Assembly (NCBI GenBank): GCA_913019905.1
Contig: CAJVZD010000020.1
Location: forward strand, 28,284-92,283
From: an uncultured Cellvibrionales bacterium
GTDB taxonomy: Bacteria; Pseudomonadota; Gammaproteobacteria; Pseudomonadales; Dasaniaceae
Direction: 5' to 3'
DNA: 64,000 nucleotides
The notes below the pieces were generated by a model. The model saw only the letters and a program-made list of their open reading frames with translations, was not told where the DNA came from and did no database searches. This document shows positions 29,836-40,220 of the stretch, in pieces; the stretch's first letter is position 1, and each line of letters opens with the position of its first letter. Made by a program: the position numbers and the translations under genes.

Positions 29836-31920
29836 TTACTTGAGAACAGAATCCAAAGCTGGCAAGTAGTCTTTGATCTTTATCGGTTTTGTTAATTTTC
29901 CGTTCATACCTACATCCAAACACCGCTGTGTATTTTCCGCTAACACATGAGCTGTGAGCGCAAAAATCGGAACCGCTGTGACGCTGTTTTCCCTCTCCCA
30001 AGCTCGAATACGGGTCGTTGCTTCATAGCCATCCATCACCGGCATCTCACAATCCATCAACACGAGATCGAAGGACTTTCCCTCTCCACAAATGCATTTA
30101 AGCGCCTCAGAACCGTCTGCTGCCAAAACGGGATTAATACCAAGTTTACTGAGTTGCCCCTTTGCAACGAGTTGATTAGTCGGGTTATCTTCCACTAACA
30201 AGACCTTGAGGCTTGTGTAGTCATTGTCCAGATGTAGCGTTGGAGAAACAGTAGGAACAACACTTCCAAGATCCAAACACAAATCAAAAAAGAAAGAACT
30301 GCCCTTGCCACTAACGCTATCAATGTGAATTTCGCTATTCATTGCTTCGACGAGGTTTTTGCAAATAGGCAAGCCCAGGCCAGTACCACCATACTTCCGA
30401 GTAGTGGTAATTTCAGCTTGAGTAAAAGGCAATAGAATGTTGTCAATCTGGTCTGAAGGAATTCCAATGCCAGTATCGGTGACGGATATACGAATTAAGC
30501 ATTGCCGATCATCGAGACTGAGTTTTTGTGCTTTCAACTCAATACTACCTTCGGTAGTAAATTTGATCGCATTGGTCAGTAAATTACTAATGATTTGTTG
30601 CAAGCGAGTCACATCACCCCGCAGCATTTTTGGTAAATCAGGATCAATGGTTAATATCAAATTGACACTATCATCGTTCGAATTGAAGAAAGTTGTGGCC
30701 ATTGATTCTAACCAGCGATGTATATCAAAATCGATCAATTCTAATTCAATGTCTCCCCCGACGATTTTCGAATAATCCAGAATGTCATTGACCACGGCCA
30801 TCATAATGTCGCCAGACTGAGTTAGCGACTGTAAATAGCTTCGTTGTTGATCGTTTAAGGTCGAGCGGTTCAACAATTCCGCCATCCCCAGAACACCATT
30901 CATTGGGGTTCGTATTTCATGAGACATTGCGGCAAGAAATATTCCCTTCGCAGCATTCGCTATTTCAGCTTTTGTTTTCTCCTCCTCAAGCTCACTTGTT
31001 CTTTCCTGAACTCGCAGTTCAAGCATTGAGCGATATTCATTCAATTCCTCCACGGTACCTTGTAAGGCGGTGTATGGCTTTTTCAAATTCGAATATACGA
31101 TCGCATTAAAGACCAGCCAAAAAGAAAACAGCTTAAAAATGTGACCTATAAAATTTTGGAAGCCGACAGCGCTAGTATACAAACTGAAGGCTAGCTCCGC
31201 ACACATTGTCAACACCGTGGCAGCGGCAATAATCACCTTCTCTCTCTGACTAATATCCCGGCCATAACTGAACAGAGTGACCAATGACAAACCCAATAAA
31301 AGAATGATTAGATATTCGCTATAGACTTTGAAATCAGAGAGACCTTTACCCTCGACAAAGCCGTCGGGAAATCTCCCGCTAAAGATCATAATACTAAGGA
31401 CAACGGCAACTCCGCCGAATCCAATAATCAACCAGTGGTCATTTAACTTTTTTGATACAACAAAGGGCGCTATGAGTAATAACAGAGCCTCAGAATACCG
31501 GGATCCAAGCCAAAACTGTGAGGCCAAATTATTGTTTCCAATCACAAAAAAGTCGACATTCTTTGCCACAAAGGTGTGGATAAAGTCTAAAGAACCAATC
31601 CAGAAGTAACCGCAGGCCAAAATTAACAGATAGTTATTTTGATTAAAGCTCCGTGTTGACCATGCAAATGCGAACAAAATATAGGACATTATAATGGCAA
31701 ACAATTCAACCAATATATGAAATCCGCCATAGCTAAACTGGGCCACCACCACCAAAAGAGCCGTCATAGCCATCGGCACAGTCCAAAGACGCCAGTCCGT
31801 CAGCGAATCAAACCATTTCTCGTTACTACTTGCCGTGACTTGCATAGTTTCTTTTACTTTTCTTAATTTAAAGTGTGTTTTTATCAACCATATAATTAGC
31901 GTTACTGTTGATGTGGACAA
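29836..31920 (-). CDS. MASE3-type membrane sensor hybrid histidine kinase/response regulator
   Basis: MASE3-like TM region, MSHEIRTPMNGVLGMAELL H-box, GGTGLGLPICKNLVEAM, receiver VLMDCEMPVMDGYEATTRIR; start may be internal (31845). Confidence 0.88.
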   Translation of the reverse strand: MSTSTVTLIIWLIKTHFKLRKVKETMQVTASSNEKWFDSLTDWRLWTVPMAMTALLVVVAQFSYGGFHILVELFAIIMSYILFAFAWSTRSFNQNNYLLILACGYFWIGSLDFIHTFVAKNVDFFVIGNNNLASQFWLGSRYSEALLLLIAPFVVSKKLNDHWLIIGFGGVAVVLSIMIFSGRFPDGFVEGKGLSDFKVYSEYLIILLLGLSLVTLFSYGRDISQREKVIIAAATVLTMCAELAFSLYTSAVGFQNFIGHIFKLFSFWLVFNAIVYSNLKKPYTALQGTVEELNEYRSMLELRVQERTSELEEEKTKAEIANAAKGIFLAAMSHEIRTPMNGVLGMAELLNRSTLNDQQRSYLQSLTQSGDIMMAVVNDILDYSKIVGGDIELELIDFDIHRWLESMATTFFNSNDDSVNLILTIDPDLPKMLRGDVTRLQQIISNLLTNAIKFTTEGSIELKAQKLSLDDRQCLIRISVTDTGIGIPSDQIDNILLPFTQAEITTTRKYGGTGLGLPICKNLVEAMNSEIHIDSVSGKGSSFFFDLCLDLGSVVPTVSPTLHLDNDYTSLKVLLVEDNPTNQLVAKGQLSKLGINPVLAADGSEALKCICGEGKSFDLVLMDCEMPVMDGYEATTRIRAWERENSVTAVPIFALTAHVLAENTQRCLDVGMNGKLTKPIKIKDYLPALDSVLK

Positions 31921-32220
31921 GCTTCAGCTCAGCGAATGAAGCGAGAATATAGCGGATTTTCTAAAAGTCCTTACCCTCTCTTATTCTTTACCAAGTAACA
32001 ACAATGCTTAATTCATCCGGATCCAAAGGTTATATCATTACTCGACAAACAATTCATCTAAACTATTTTTTACCCAAACATTGAAAAATGTTTGGGCTGA
32101 TATCGCAATAGCAGAGAAAGCGACGGAATTCCTATAGCATCTTATTACAGCCCTCCATTCTTTTGGGTTCGAATCAATAAAAATCGAAAATGGATATACG
32201 CACAAAAAGGTAACCTATAC

Positions 32221-32898
32221 TTGAAACAAATGCGCCTCTATCCACTTTCACTCGCCGCCAGCCTGCTACCTTTGGCCACTATTCATGTCTGCTATATATG
32301 GGCAGCCACCAACGGCCATGTCGACTGGTGTATTCCGTACATCGACAGCTGTGTTTCAATCAGCGCAACCGGTCGAAAGACACCGGAATACTATCTTTTT
32401 AAAGCCCTAATGATACCTTCGGCCCTCATTTTTGTCGCTTATTGGTGGCTGTCTTGTCGTTGGCTAGTAACGCTTGGTTGCTCTGCCCACAAGAGCCGAT
32501 CCACTTTATTTTGTATTGGCATTATAGCGAGTATTGGGCTCATTCTTTACAGTATCGTTTTAGGTTCCATCGGTGACACGTATCGTCTACAGCGACGCAT
32601 AGGTGTCACAACTTTTTTCGGAATGACTTATTTGGCACAATTACTGTTAACCTATCTATTGGGAAAAACCTCGAATCTATGCACACAGCACAGGCCGTGG
32701 CTGAGGATAATGGAACGAGTCTCGATCACGATTCTTATCGTTGGAATGTCGAGCGTAGCATTGTCAATTTACGACTACGAGCTGTACAAAAGCACTGACA
32801 ATGCCTTTGAGTGGGTATTCACATTACTTCTCTGTTTACATGTCACTATCACTGCTGCCATGTGGAAGAAAACCAATTTCATCTACACGCCGGACTAA
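32221..32898 (+). CDS. Multi-pass membrane protein, possibly Frag1/DRAM/Sfk1-like
   Basis: Six predicted hydrophobic segments and CIPYIDSCVSISATGRKTPEYYLFKALMIPSA signature; TTG or internal ATG start. Confidence 0.55.
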   Translation: MKQMRLYPLSLAASLLPLATIHVCYIWAATNGHVDWCIPYIDSCVSISATGRKTPEYYLFKALMIPSALIFVAYWWLSCRWLVTLGCSAHKSRSTLFCIGIIASIGLILYSIVLGSIGDTYRLQRRIGVTTFFGMTYLAQLLLTYLLGKTSNLCTQHRPWLRIMERVSITILIVGMSSVALSIYDYELYKSTDNAFEWVFTLLLCLHVTITAAMWKKTNFIYTPD

Positions 32899-33195
32899 TT
32901 TTTGCTCGCCCCGCGCACCTCCTACAACAACCTTCGATTCTGAGTATCCACGGAAGTGACAATAATCCGTGGAACCGGCAACAAAAAATACTGACGGAGC
33001 GCGACTAAAATATACCAGACATTTTCAAAAAAAGAGTCGTCCAGATATTGTAGACTTTCCATTCACTGTCAGTTCGCGCGTGTGCCGTCGAGTACGTATT
33101 GCCAAATGCATTCGCTGAATCTAACAGCGACGCTAGCCGCAGCTTTTACACAGCTGGCATACGTTGCCCATAAAATTCCTTACACGATATTTCCG

Positions 33196-33918
33196 TTAGT
33201 CGTTTCCCCCATACTTTGTCAAACGCCCTATCATGATGAGTGACGCAATTGCTCCGGTCTTGGGGTTTATTGGCTCTCGACATTCGACTATGTCGAAAGC
33301 GCTACGATCGAAAAGAGCCCGCCATGTTTCCATTGTTCGAAAATACCACGGAGCTGGATCGCGAAACTCGCTATCGAAACCTGTCCACGAGCCTTCTCTC
33401 CACCCGTCTGCGTAAGGATGGTTATCGGTGACTGTATGAGGATGCAAAGTCTGCACGATGAAATGGCCGTTATTCGTTAACAGCTTCGGGACTATGTTAA
33501 ATACATGGTCAACGGATTCTTTCCCTAGTAGAGAAAAATTACATATCGCCAGATCAAACTTTTCGGTTATTGTTGTTTCAGACATTTCTTCATAAGGCAG
33601 CAGATATAATTTACCGTTTCCAGCTGTTTCAGCTTCCGTCACTAAATCGGAAATAACATCCAAACCGGATACGGACAAGCCCCCTGAGGATAATTCACGC
33701 ATCAACCACCCTTCTCCACACCCGATATCCAGTACAGACTCCATTGGCCTTTCATTCGCGAGCTTTCTAGTCACGAGAACGGATCTTACAGACTCAATAA
33801 TTGCGCTGTTGGTGATAAGGGCTCTACTTTCGATTTGATTTTCTCGAACGGCGGCGATCCACGGAATGGCATTCTTTCCCCAAGAGTCAATTATCTTCTT
33901 ATCACTTAAGGGATCCAT
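33196..33918 (-). CDS. Class I SAM-dependent methyltransferase
   Basis: VLDIGCGEGWLMRELSSGGLSVSGLDV motif I and FDLAICNFSLL. Confidence 0.92.
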   Translation of the reverse strand: MDPLSDKKIIDSWGKNAIPWIAAVRENQIESRALITNSAIIESVRSVLVTRKLANERPMESVLDIGCGEGWLMRELSSGGLSVSGLDVISDLVTEAETAGNGKLYLLPYEEMSETTITEKFDLAICNFSLLGKESVDHVFNIVPKLLTNNGHFIVQTLHPHTVTDNHPYADGWREGSWTGFDSEFRDPAPWYFRTMETWRALFDRSAFDIVECREPINPKTGAIASLIMIGRLTKYGGND

Positions 33919-33926
33919 AAATTTGC

Positions 33927-34295
33927 CTATATGGGTGATTCATTCTGCAAAGTACCCTGGTGATAAAGCAAGCGCCACTCATTGGATTCTTTTATCCAGA
34001 TTGAGCTACGATAAGCGCTCAGTCCCTCGCAGTGTGATTGATATTTGACTAAAATTGACGTTTCACTTAATGGTCGAAATCGAAAATCATTCAATACGAT
34101 TTTTTGATATTTCTCAGTGGTAAGCATTGATAGCAAATCCTTTTTTGTAAATATTCTTCCGGACTTACCGACTTCTTCAAAATCGTCAGCGAGCAATCTA
34201 GCCAATCGCTTAATGCTTTTCCGTGTCCCGGCATCTGCCAACTCTTGCTCTAAGCGTTCAAGTTTTAGATATTCATTTTCCATTAAGAGGGGCAA
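33927..34295 (-). CDS. Nuclear transport factor 2 / DUF4440-like protein
   Basis: Short SnoaL/NTF2-like pattern (LERLEQELADAGTRKSIKRLARLLADDFEEVGKSGRIFTKKDLLSML). Confidence 0.75.
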   Translation of the reverse strand: MPLLMENEYLKLERLEQELADAGTRKSIKRLARLLADDFEEVGKSGRIFTKKDLLSMLTTEKYQKIVLNDFRFRPLSETSILVKYQSHCEGLSAYRSSIWIKESNEWRLLYHQGTLQNESPI

Positions 34296-34344
34296 TTCCT
34301 ACAGTCAAAAATGGACGAATGGCGCGACATCGCTAAGGTGGTCG

Positions 34345-34830
34345 TTATCCTAGCGCCTTTTCCCAAAACAGCGCTTTTCCCATGGTGGGGTCTAGCTCAT
34401 AGCCCTGATAACCGAATTTAATATAAGCATTCTGGGCAACTTTGTTTCCCTCCAGGACTTCCAATGTTAACTTACAACAACCGCGCTCAATGGCGATCTT
34501 TTCAACTTCATTCAACATAAGCTGACTGATGCCTAAACCTCGAAAACCGTTTGCCACGACGATATCATGAATGTTAATTAAGGGTTTACATTTAAACGTT
34601 GAAAACCCCTGAAAACAGTTCACTAATCCTGCGGGCTTACCATCGGCATAACAAATAATGCTAAACGCATTAGGGACGTCGGCAAGTTCGGACGCGAGAT
34701 TTTTCAATACATAGTCAGACAAGGGTTTTCCTCCCCCCATGGAGTCTTCCGCATAGCAATTTAACAAAAAAGAAATATCACGGGAATGTGCTGCGCTTCT
34801 ATAATCTGCTACCAATACTTCAACTGTCAT
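34345..34830 (-). CDS. GNAT family N-acetyltransferase
   Basis: IVVANGFRGLGISQLMLNEVEKIA and LEVLEGNKVAQNAYIKFGY. Confidence 0.92.
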   Translation of the reverse strand: MTVEVLVADYRSAAHSRDISFLLNCYAEDSMGGGKPLSDYVLKNLASELADVPNAFSIICYADGKPAGLVNCFQGFSTFKCKPLINIHDIVVANGFRGLGISQLMLNEVEKIAIERGCCKLTLEVLEGNKVAQNAYIKFGYQGYELDPTMGKALFWEKALG

Positions 34831-34839
34831 TCTCTTTCC

Positions 34840-34888
34840 TCATTTCTCATTTCTCATTTCTCATTTCTCATTTCTCATTTCTCATTTC
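34840..34888. repeat. Heptanucleotide tandem repeat (TCATTTC)7
   Basis: Seven uninterrupted copies, ending 9 bp upstream of the GNAT start codon (minus strand GAAATGA repeats). Confidence 0.97.
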
Positions 34889-34986
34889 TGCGCTCAAACA
34901 TAGGTAAAAATTGCAATATGAAGCATTGTTTTCCCATTTATAAAACTCACGCAGAGGCTTTCTATTGCTTCCGCCTACAAGCCATT

Positions 34987-35469
34987 TTACTCTGGAAATC
35001 CAGAAAAGTGCTTTGCTTTTATTCCGTCAGCCAACCACGCTGCTTGCTCCGAGCTAAAAATATTTGCATCGGGTACGATACCTGGCGATTCAAACAATGA
35101 TCCGGCAGGCACAATGAGCGAAGTTCCGCTCTTATTCACAAACGGAACGCCCGAGCCACAATGTCTACAAAACGCTTTTGTAAATTCTCGCGTTGGGTGT
35201 TCGTAGATTTCAACATCATCAGTTCCGGACAACCACTCGATACTTTCTTTGTGAGCGATTATGTTTGAGGCAAATGCAGAACCGGTGACATGCTGGCACT
35301 GCTTACAATGACACTGGTAGAAAGCTTTAAAGTCACTTCCTAGGGCAAATTTCACCGCACCACACAGACATCCACCCAATAGTTTACTTCCCGAAACATT
35401 GGCTTCCATAACATCACCTTCCAATAAATGGCTTTCTAATAAATGGCTTTCCTGTAAATTGCTTTCCAA
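34987..35469 (-). CDS. GFA (glutathione-dependent formaldehyde-activating-like) family protein
   Basis: GGCLCGAVKF, YQCHCKQCQHVTGSAFASN, FCRHCGSGVPF zinc-binding Cys; start could be 35409 (MEANVSG). Confidence 0.9.
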   Translation of the reverse strand: MESNLQESHLLESHLLEGDVMEANVSGSKLLGGCLCGAVKFALGSDFKAFYQCHCKQCQHVTGSAFASNIIAHKESIEWLSGTDDVEIYEHPTREFTKAFCRHCGSGVPFVNKSGTSLIVPAGSLFESPGIVPDANIFSSEQAAWLADGIKAKHFSGFPE

Positions 35470-35484
35470 AACACTGCATCCTAA
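35379..35484. repeat. 15-bp periodic repeat at the 5' end of the GFA gene
   Basis: Pentapeptide-period reading ESNLQ ESHLL ESHLL EGDVM EANVS GSKLL. Confidence 0.6.
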
Positions 35485-35599
35485 AATACTAGCTGCAATA
35501 ATGTTGATTTTTGTTACTACATATTGATCGTCACTGCGCTTTTTTCTTTTAGCCGCAGCATTATCTGCTTACCGCATTCTCTGTTTATCTCAGTCTCTA

Positions 35600-36190
35600 T
35601 TATTTCAATAATTCATCGAGCGTCAAGGAGTAGCTCATTGAAAACACGTCTAAAAAATAGCGAACTTCAGGTAAATCTATTTCGTCTAATCGTTTTTTAA
35701 CTTCCTCCGCAGCCTTGGTGAATTCCGAATTTCCTGCATTCACTTCCATCTGACACTTTAAATAGGCCGATAGCGTATCTGCCGCCTTGATGATATGGTG
35801 ATTGGCTTTCGGTATGTTATCCTCAATAATTACGTCTTTATAATCATCCTGAAGTTCCGATGGCAGTAAATTCAACAATTCTCGTTCGGCTTGTCGCTCA
35901 ATAGACTTGTAAGCTTTGGTAATTTCTTTGGAATGGTATTTAATGGGTGACGGCATATCTCCAGTGATAATTTCTCCACAATCATGATACAAAGCAGCGA
36001 CCGCCACAGCATTTACATCCAGATCGCCACCAAAGAATCTATTTCTTATTAGGGCTAAGGCATGGGATATGGTTGCGACCTCCCAACTATGCTCCATAAC
36101 ATTTTCCGAGACGGTATTACGCTTCAAGCCCCAACGTTGCAACCAGCGAATTTTGCTTATATAGGCATAAAAATGGCTTTTTGTCAGCAA
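35600..36190 (-). CDS. yfbR: 5'-deoxynucleotidase YfbR-like (HD domain)
   Basis: SENVMEHSWEVATISHALALI, YHDCGEIITGDMPSPIKYH. Confidence 0.9.
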   Translation of the reverse strand: MLTKSHFYAYISKIRWLQRWGLKRNTVSENVMEHSWEVATISHALALIRNRFFGGDLDVNAVAVAALYHDCGEIITGDMPSPIKYHSKEITKAYKSIERQAERELLNLLPSELQDDYKDVIIEDNIPKANHHIIKAADTLSAYLKCQMEVNAGNSEFTKAAEEVKKRLDEIDLPEVRYFLDVFSMSYSLTLDELLK

Positions 36191-36552
36191 TGGGTAACCC
36201 TCTCAAATAGAATTTGCAATAGTAGAAAAATTGGTAGATTTTAACAAAAAATGGCCGCATAAATCATTAGTGAGCCCCTTGAATCGAAAATCAGCTAGGC
36301 ACGTGTGCTGATATTTCAATTGCCCCCTCTCGAAGCAAAGTCCACAAACAATCCGCCTCAAATTTACCGCATCGATATATCCATTAAAAACAAGCACTTA
36401 GCCTCGCTCGAACAGTACTTAAAATGGGCTTTGAGTAAAAAAAAACGATTTGAACTCTCGTTTAACATCAGTCTCTTTTGACATTAACAGAGTGAAAGTC
36501 AATCCAATTAATGTAACAATCCAAGAACCTGTTAAAGACTGAGAATAATAAC

Positions 36553-38187
36553 ATGCCCGCAACATCATCGAACAGCGCGACGAACACTCCGGACTATGAA
36601 GTCATCATTATTGGCGCGGGAGTTTGCGGGATCTATTTATCTTATAAAATGCGCGAACTCGGTTTCAATTTCACCGTATTAGAAGCTGGAGATGATCTCG
36701 GTGGAACATGGTATTGGAACCGCTATCCCGGAGCGCGATTCGATTCTGAAAGTTATACCTACGGTTATTCTTTTTCAAAAGAGCTGTTAGATGAATGGAG
36801 CTGGAGCGAGCATTTTGCCGGGCAGGCAGAGACTGAACAGTACTTACATTATGTCGCGAAGAAATTCGATTTGCGCCAACACATGCAATTCAACAGTAAA
36901 GTAAAATCAGCCACCTTTAACGAGTCATCTTCCTATTGGACATTACTGACGGAAGACGGCCGTACCTTGACTACACAGTACTTACTCACAGCTATCGGTA
37001 TGTTGTCCGCGGCAACGATGCCAAAGATTGCCGGTGTCGAAACGTTTCAGGGACAATCTTTCCACACTTATAACTGGCCAAAAGAAAGAATCAATCTCGA
37101 AGGGAAAAAGGTTGCCGTCATCGGAACAGGGGCAACCGGGGTACAACTCATATCGGAAATTGCCGACAAAGTCGCCGACCTTACCGTATTCCAAAGACGG
37201 CCAAACTGGTGCGCGCCCCTTCACAATAGCCCAATTGATAATGATGCTCAGACTAAGATCAAAGCATCTTATGATGAGATTTTTGCGCGCTGTAAAAAGA
37301 CACCCGGCGGGTTTATTCACGGACCAGACCGACGTGAATATAGCGAGGTGCCCGAAAAAGACAGATTGGAATTCTGGGAACAGCTATACAGTTCACCCGG
37401 GTTCGGGGTATGGCTCGGTAATTTCCGCGACGTATTAATGGACGAAACCGCTAATGCCGAGTACACACAATTTATCGCCGGGAAAATTCGCGAAAGAGTT
37501 AAAGACCCCGCCACCGCCAATAAGCTAATTCCCACCGATCACGGCTTTGGCAGTCGCAGGGTTCCTCTTGAAACCAGATATTACGAAGCCTACAATCGTG
37601 ACAATGTTCATTTAGTCGACATCAATGAAACGCCAATAGAGCAAGTGACCCCAAAAGGAATTACAACATCGAAAACAGATTATGAGTTCGACATAATCAT
37701 TTACGCGACGGGATTCGATGCGATTACAGGGGCGTTTGATCGCATCGATATCATTGGAGAAAGCGGCCAGTCCTTACGGGATAAGTGGCGTGATGGCCCC
37801 ATTACATTCCTCGGTCTACAGACCACGGGCTTCCCCAATCTAGTGACTTTGGCGGGCCCACAAAGTGCATCAGTGTCGACGAATTTTCCCCGCGGAATTG
37901 AAGAGTCGGTAGACTGGACGGCAAACCTTCTCAAGCATATGCGCGACAATGATTATAAGTCGATTCGACCCTCGCTCGATGCAGAAAGAGAATGGACGGA
38001 ACATGTGAAGAGTATGTACGAGGGCGGGCTGGCAAGTACAACTAAATCCTGGTTTACAGGTTACAACTCCAATGTCGAGGGCCATGATATTTTACGCTAT
38101 ATGGTCTATTTTGGCGGTGCGCTCAAGTACAGGGAACGGCTAGCCGAAATTGTCGAAAGTAACTATCAAGGTTTTGAATTGAAATAG
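36553..38187 (+). CDS. Flavin-containing monooxygenase (Baeyer-Villiger type)
   Basis: GAGVCGIYLSYKM, GGTWYWNRYPGARFDSESYTY, FxGxxxHTxxW-like FQGQSFHTYNWP, VIGTGATGVQ. Confidence 0.93.
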   Translation: MPATSSNSATNTPDYEVIIIGAGVCGIYLSYKMRELGFNFTVLEAGDDLGGTWYWNRYPGARFDSESYTYGYSFSKELLDEWSWSEHFAGQAETEQYLHYVAKKFDLRQHMQFNSKVKSATFNESSSYWTLLTEDGRTLTTQYLLTAIGMLSAATMPKIAGVETFQGQSFHTYNWPKERINLEGKKVAVIGTGATGVQLISEIADKVADLTVFQRRPNWCAPLHNSPIDNDAQTKIKASYDEIFARCKKTPGGFIHGPDRREYSEVPEKDRLEFWEQLYSSPGFGVWLGNFRDVLMDETANAEYTQFIAGKIRERVKDPATANKLIPTDHGFGSRRVPLETRYYEAYNRDNVHLVDINETPIEQVTPKGITTSKTDYEFDIIIYATGFDAITGAFDRIDIIGESGQSLRDKWRDGPITFLGLQTTGFPNLVTLAGPQSASVSTNFPRGIEESVDWTANLLKHMRDNDYKSIRPSLDAEREWTEHVKSMYEGGLASTTKSWFTGYNSNVEGHDILRYMVYFGGALKYRERLAEIVESNYQGFELK

Positions 38188-38338
38188 CTTAGCATTCAAA
38201 TTGGGTTAGAATTCTAATAGGCTCCGAATTAGGCCAACTTTCAGAAAAGCGGCCCCAAATAATCACCATTTACTACCGACAATCGCAGCGTAAAACACAG
38301 GCATCACGAATGAAATCAAGCAGTAAAAAATTCAAGCT

Positions 38339-39043
38339 ATGAATAAACTTATAGTCACACTTATTCTTTCTCTTAACGTCTCTTTGGCCTACGGGGAATC
38401 ATTGTTACTTTCAATTGGTGCCGTAGACGAAGGAACGGATAGTGCCCGCATTGGCCACCGCCTTGCGAAAGAAATAAGTCAGCGGGGCGGAGTCGATATT
38501 ATTTTAGTTCCCGTTCCCGAAAACCGTTTAATAACGTTGCTAAAAAGCGGCCGGATTGATGGTGACTTTACTCGTATCGGTGAATTTCAAGACGCTGAGC
38601 CGGCCTTAATTCAAGTTGCGGAACCCATTGGCAGTTTTTCTTATTTCGCTTACACCATGAAAGACGATATTGAGATCGACGATTGGAACAGTCTAATAGA
38701 TTACCGTGTCGCCTATATCGAAGGCTCCAAAATCATGGCAAAAAAATTGAAACCGATACACGACAACATTTTCCCCGTTAAAAACACGGAAGCGGGACTC
38801 CACTTTTTAGCCGCCGGACGAGCGGACATTTTCGTGCACATTGAATTTCTCGTAGAGCCGCTACTCAAAGAAAAAGAATTTAGGAAAATGGAAATTAGAG
38901 CGCTTAAACCACGGCTTCATTACGTGCAAACATACATGCACCTGTTAACCAAACACGCGGAGCTTGCAAAGAAAATCGATAAAACATTAAGAGAAATGAA
39001 AGCTGATAAAACCTACGACAAGCTGTTAAGGACATTAGATTGA
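38339..39043 (+). CDS. Solitary periplasmic substrate-binding protein
   Basis: Signal peptide; paralogue of ORFs at 12462 and 51089 (IGAVDEGTDSARIGHRLAKEISQR, EPIGSFSYFAYTMKDDIEIDDWNSL). Confidence 0.8.
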   Translation: MNKLIVTLILSLNVSLAYGESLLLSIGAVDEGTDSARIGHRLAKEISQRGGVDIILVPVPENRLITLLKSGRIDGDFTRIGEFQDAEPALIQVAEPIGSFSYFAYTMKDDIEIDDWNSLIDYRVAYIEGSKIMAKKLKPIHDNIFPVKNTEAGLHFLAAGRADIFVHIEFLVEPLLKEKEFRKMEIRALKPRLHYVQTYMHLLTKHAELAKKIDKTLREMKADKTYDKLLRTLD

Positions 39044-39621
39044 GGTTTCATTGACCCTCATTAATTACCCATAGTAGCAATACGACTGAATGGAAAAAGA
39101 TCAAGGCACTAGCCTCGGTTCAATCGCGGCTTTTTAACAAAACAAACACTACTCTGTACCAGACGTAATCTCTGCCAACACTGTTATCGACGACACTGAG
39201 AATATCGTCAATTTTCCCTAAATGAGAAAGTCTGCAGGCTGCCGCTTCAATATTTGTCTTTATTGCCTACCTCAAGGAAACGGTCACATAGAGGATCGTT
39301 ACCCATATCAATAGATCGGCCCTGCAATAGAGGCTCTAAATCTGATAACTCGACTGGATTTCTCCAGTTTTTCCCGCCAGACTAAATAAACCATTGGTCT
39401 CCTTGATGGAGATCAATACCGATTGCCGGGTTTCCAGATCATACTAAACCCACTATTCGTTATTTTGCCTGCATCACCAATGCGGGTATGCAGTCTGCCT
39501 ATCAGTTCATGAACTGACTGATCAAGAATCGTCTTTCAACGGAAAAAGAAAATGATGGGAAACCTATTGAATATCTGAAAGATGTTGAATAGCGACAACC
39601 CGCAGGTTAAAGAGGCTGATC

Positions 39622-40035
39622 ATGTACAAACTCACCGAAGCGGCCATTGATGACTTTCACGATAGTCTTGAGCGTTGTGGTTTATCCTCCAAATTCTTAC
39701 AAGATTTCTATAAAAGGTTTGTTGCATCATCACCGGAAATCGCCGATAAATTTGCTTCAACCAATTTCAAGACCCAGGCCAGGGTTCTAAAAACATCATT
39801 ATATATGGCTATGCTAGCATCAGATCGGAATCACGAAGCCCGCGAATATCTGGATCGTATTGCGGAACGGCATGGGCGCGAAGTGCTAAATATTAAACCT
39901 GAATATTACGACCTCTGGCTCGAGAGTATGATCGCGACTGTACAAGAGCATGATCCTTTGTATAGTAGCGATGTCGAGCAGGTTTGGCGAAATTTCATGC
40001 TGCCGGCCATTGAATACATGAAGTCTCGATATTAG
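39622..40035 (+). CDS. Globin family protein
   Basis: Single-domain globin-like sequence (DFYKRFVASSPEIADKFASTNFKTQARVLKTSLYMAML...IAERHGREVLNIKPEYYDLWLESMIATVQEHDP). Confidence 0.85.
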   Translation: MYKLTEAAIDDFHDSLERCGLSSKFLQDFYKRFVASSPEIADKFASTNFKTQARVLKTSLYMAMLASDRNHEAREYLDRIAERHGREVLNIKPEYYDLWLESMIATVQEHDPLYSSDVEQVWRNFMLPAIEYMKSRY

Positions 40036-40220
40036 CGGCAACATTTCGGCCAAAGAAATTTTGATGCCATTAAATGAGACAGGCCCTATTCACGTTAAGA
40101 GTCGAGCCGAACATTCTTGTCGATGGGGGCTTAGCTTCCGTCAAAGCGAAAAAACTTCGGCAACGGCCCCCTTAATTCTGCAACTGTCTGAACGTGCTAC
40201 AAACCAAGAATGTGGAAACG

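Noticed and set aside
32163-32180. GGGTTCGAATC resembling a tRNA T-loop
   Set aside because: No matching acceptor stem, anticodon arm or CCA context; AT-rich flanks.
34786-35100. 104-aa plus-strand ORF with SHFSFLI repeats
   Set aside because: Created by the heptamer repeat and lying antisense to two well-supported genes; no RBS.
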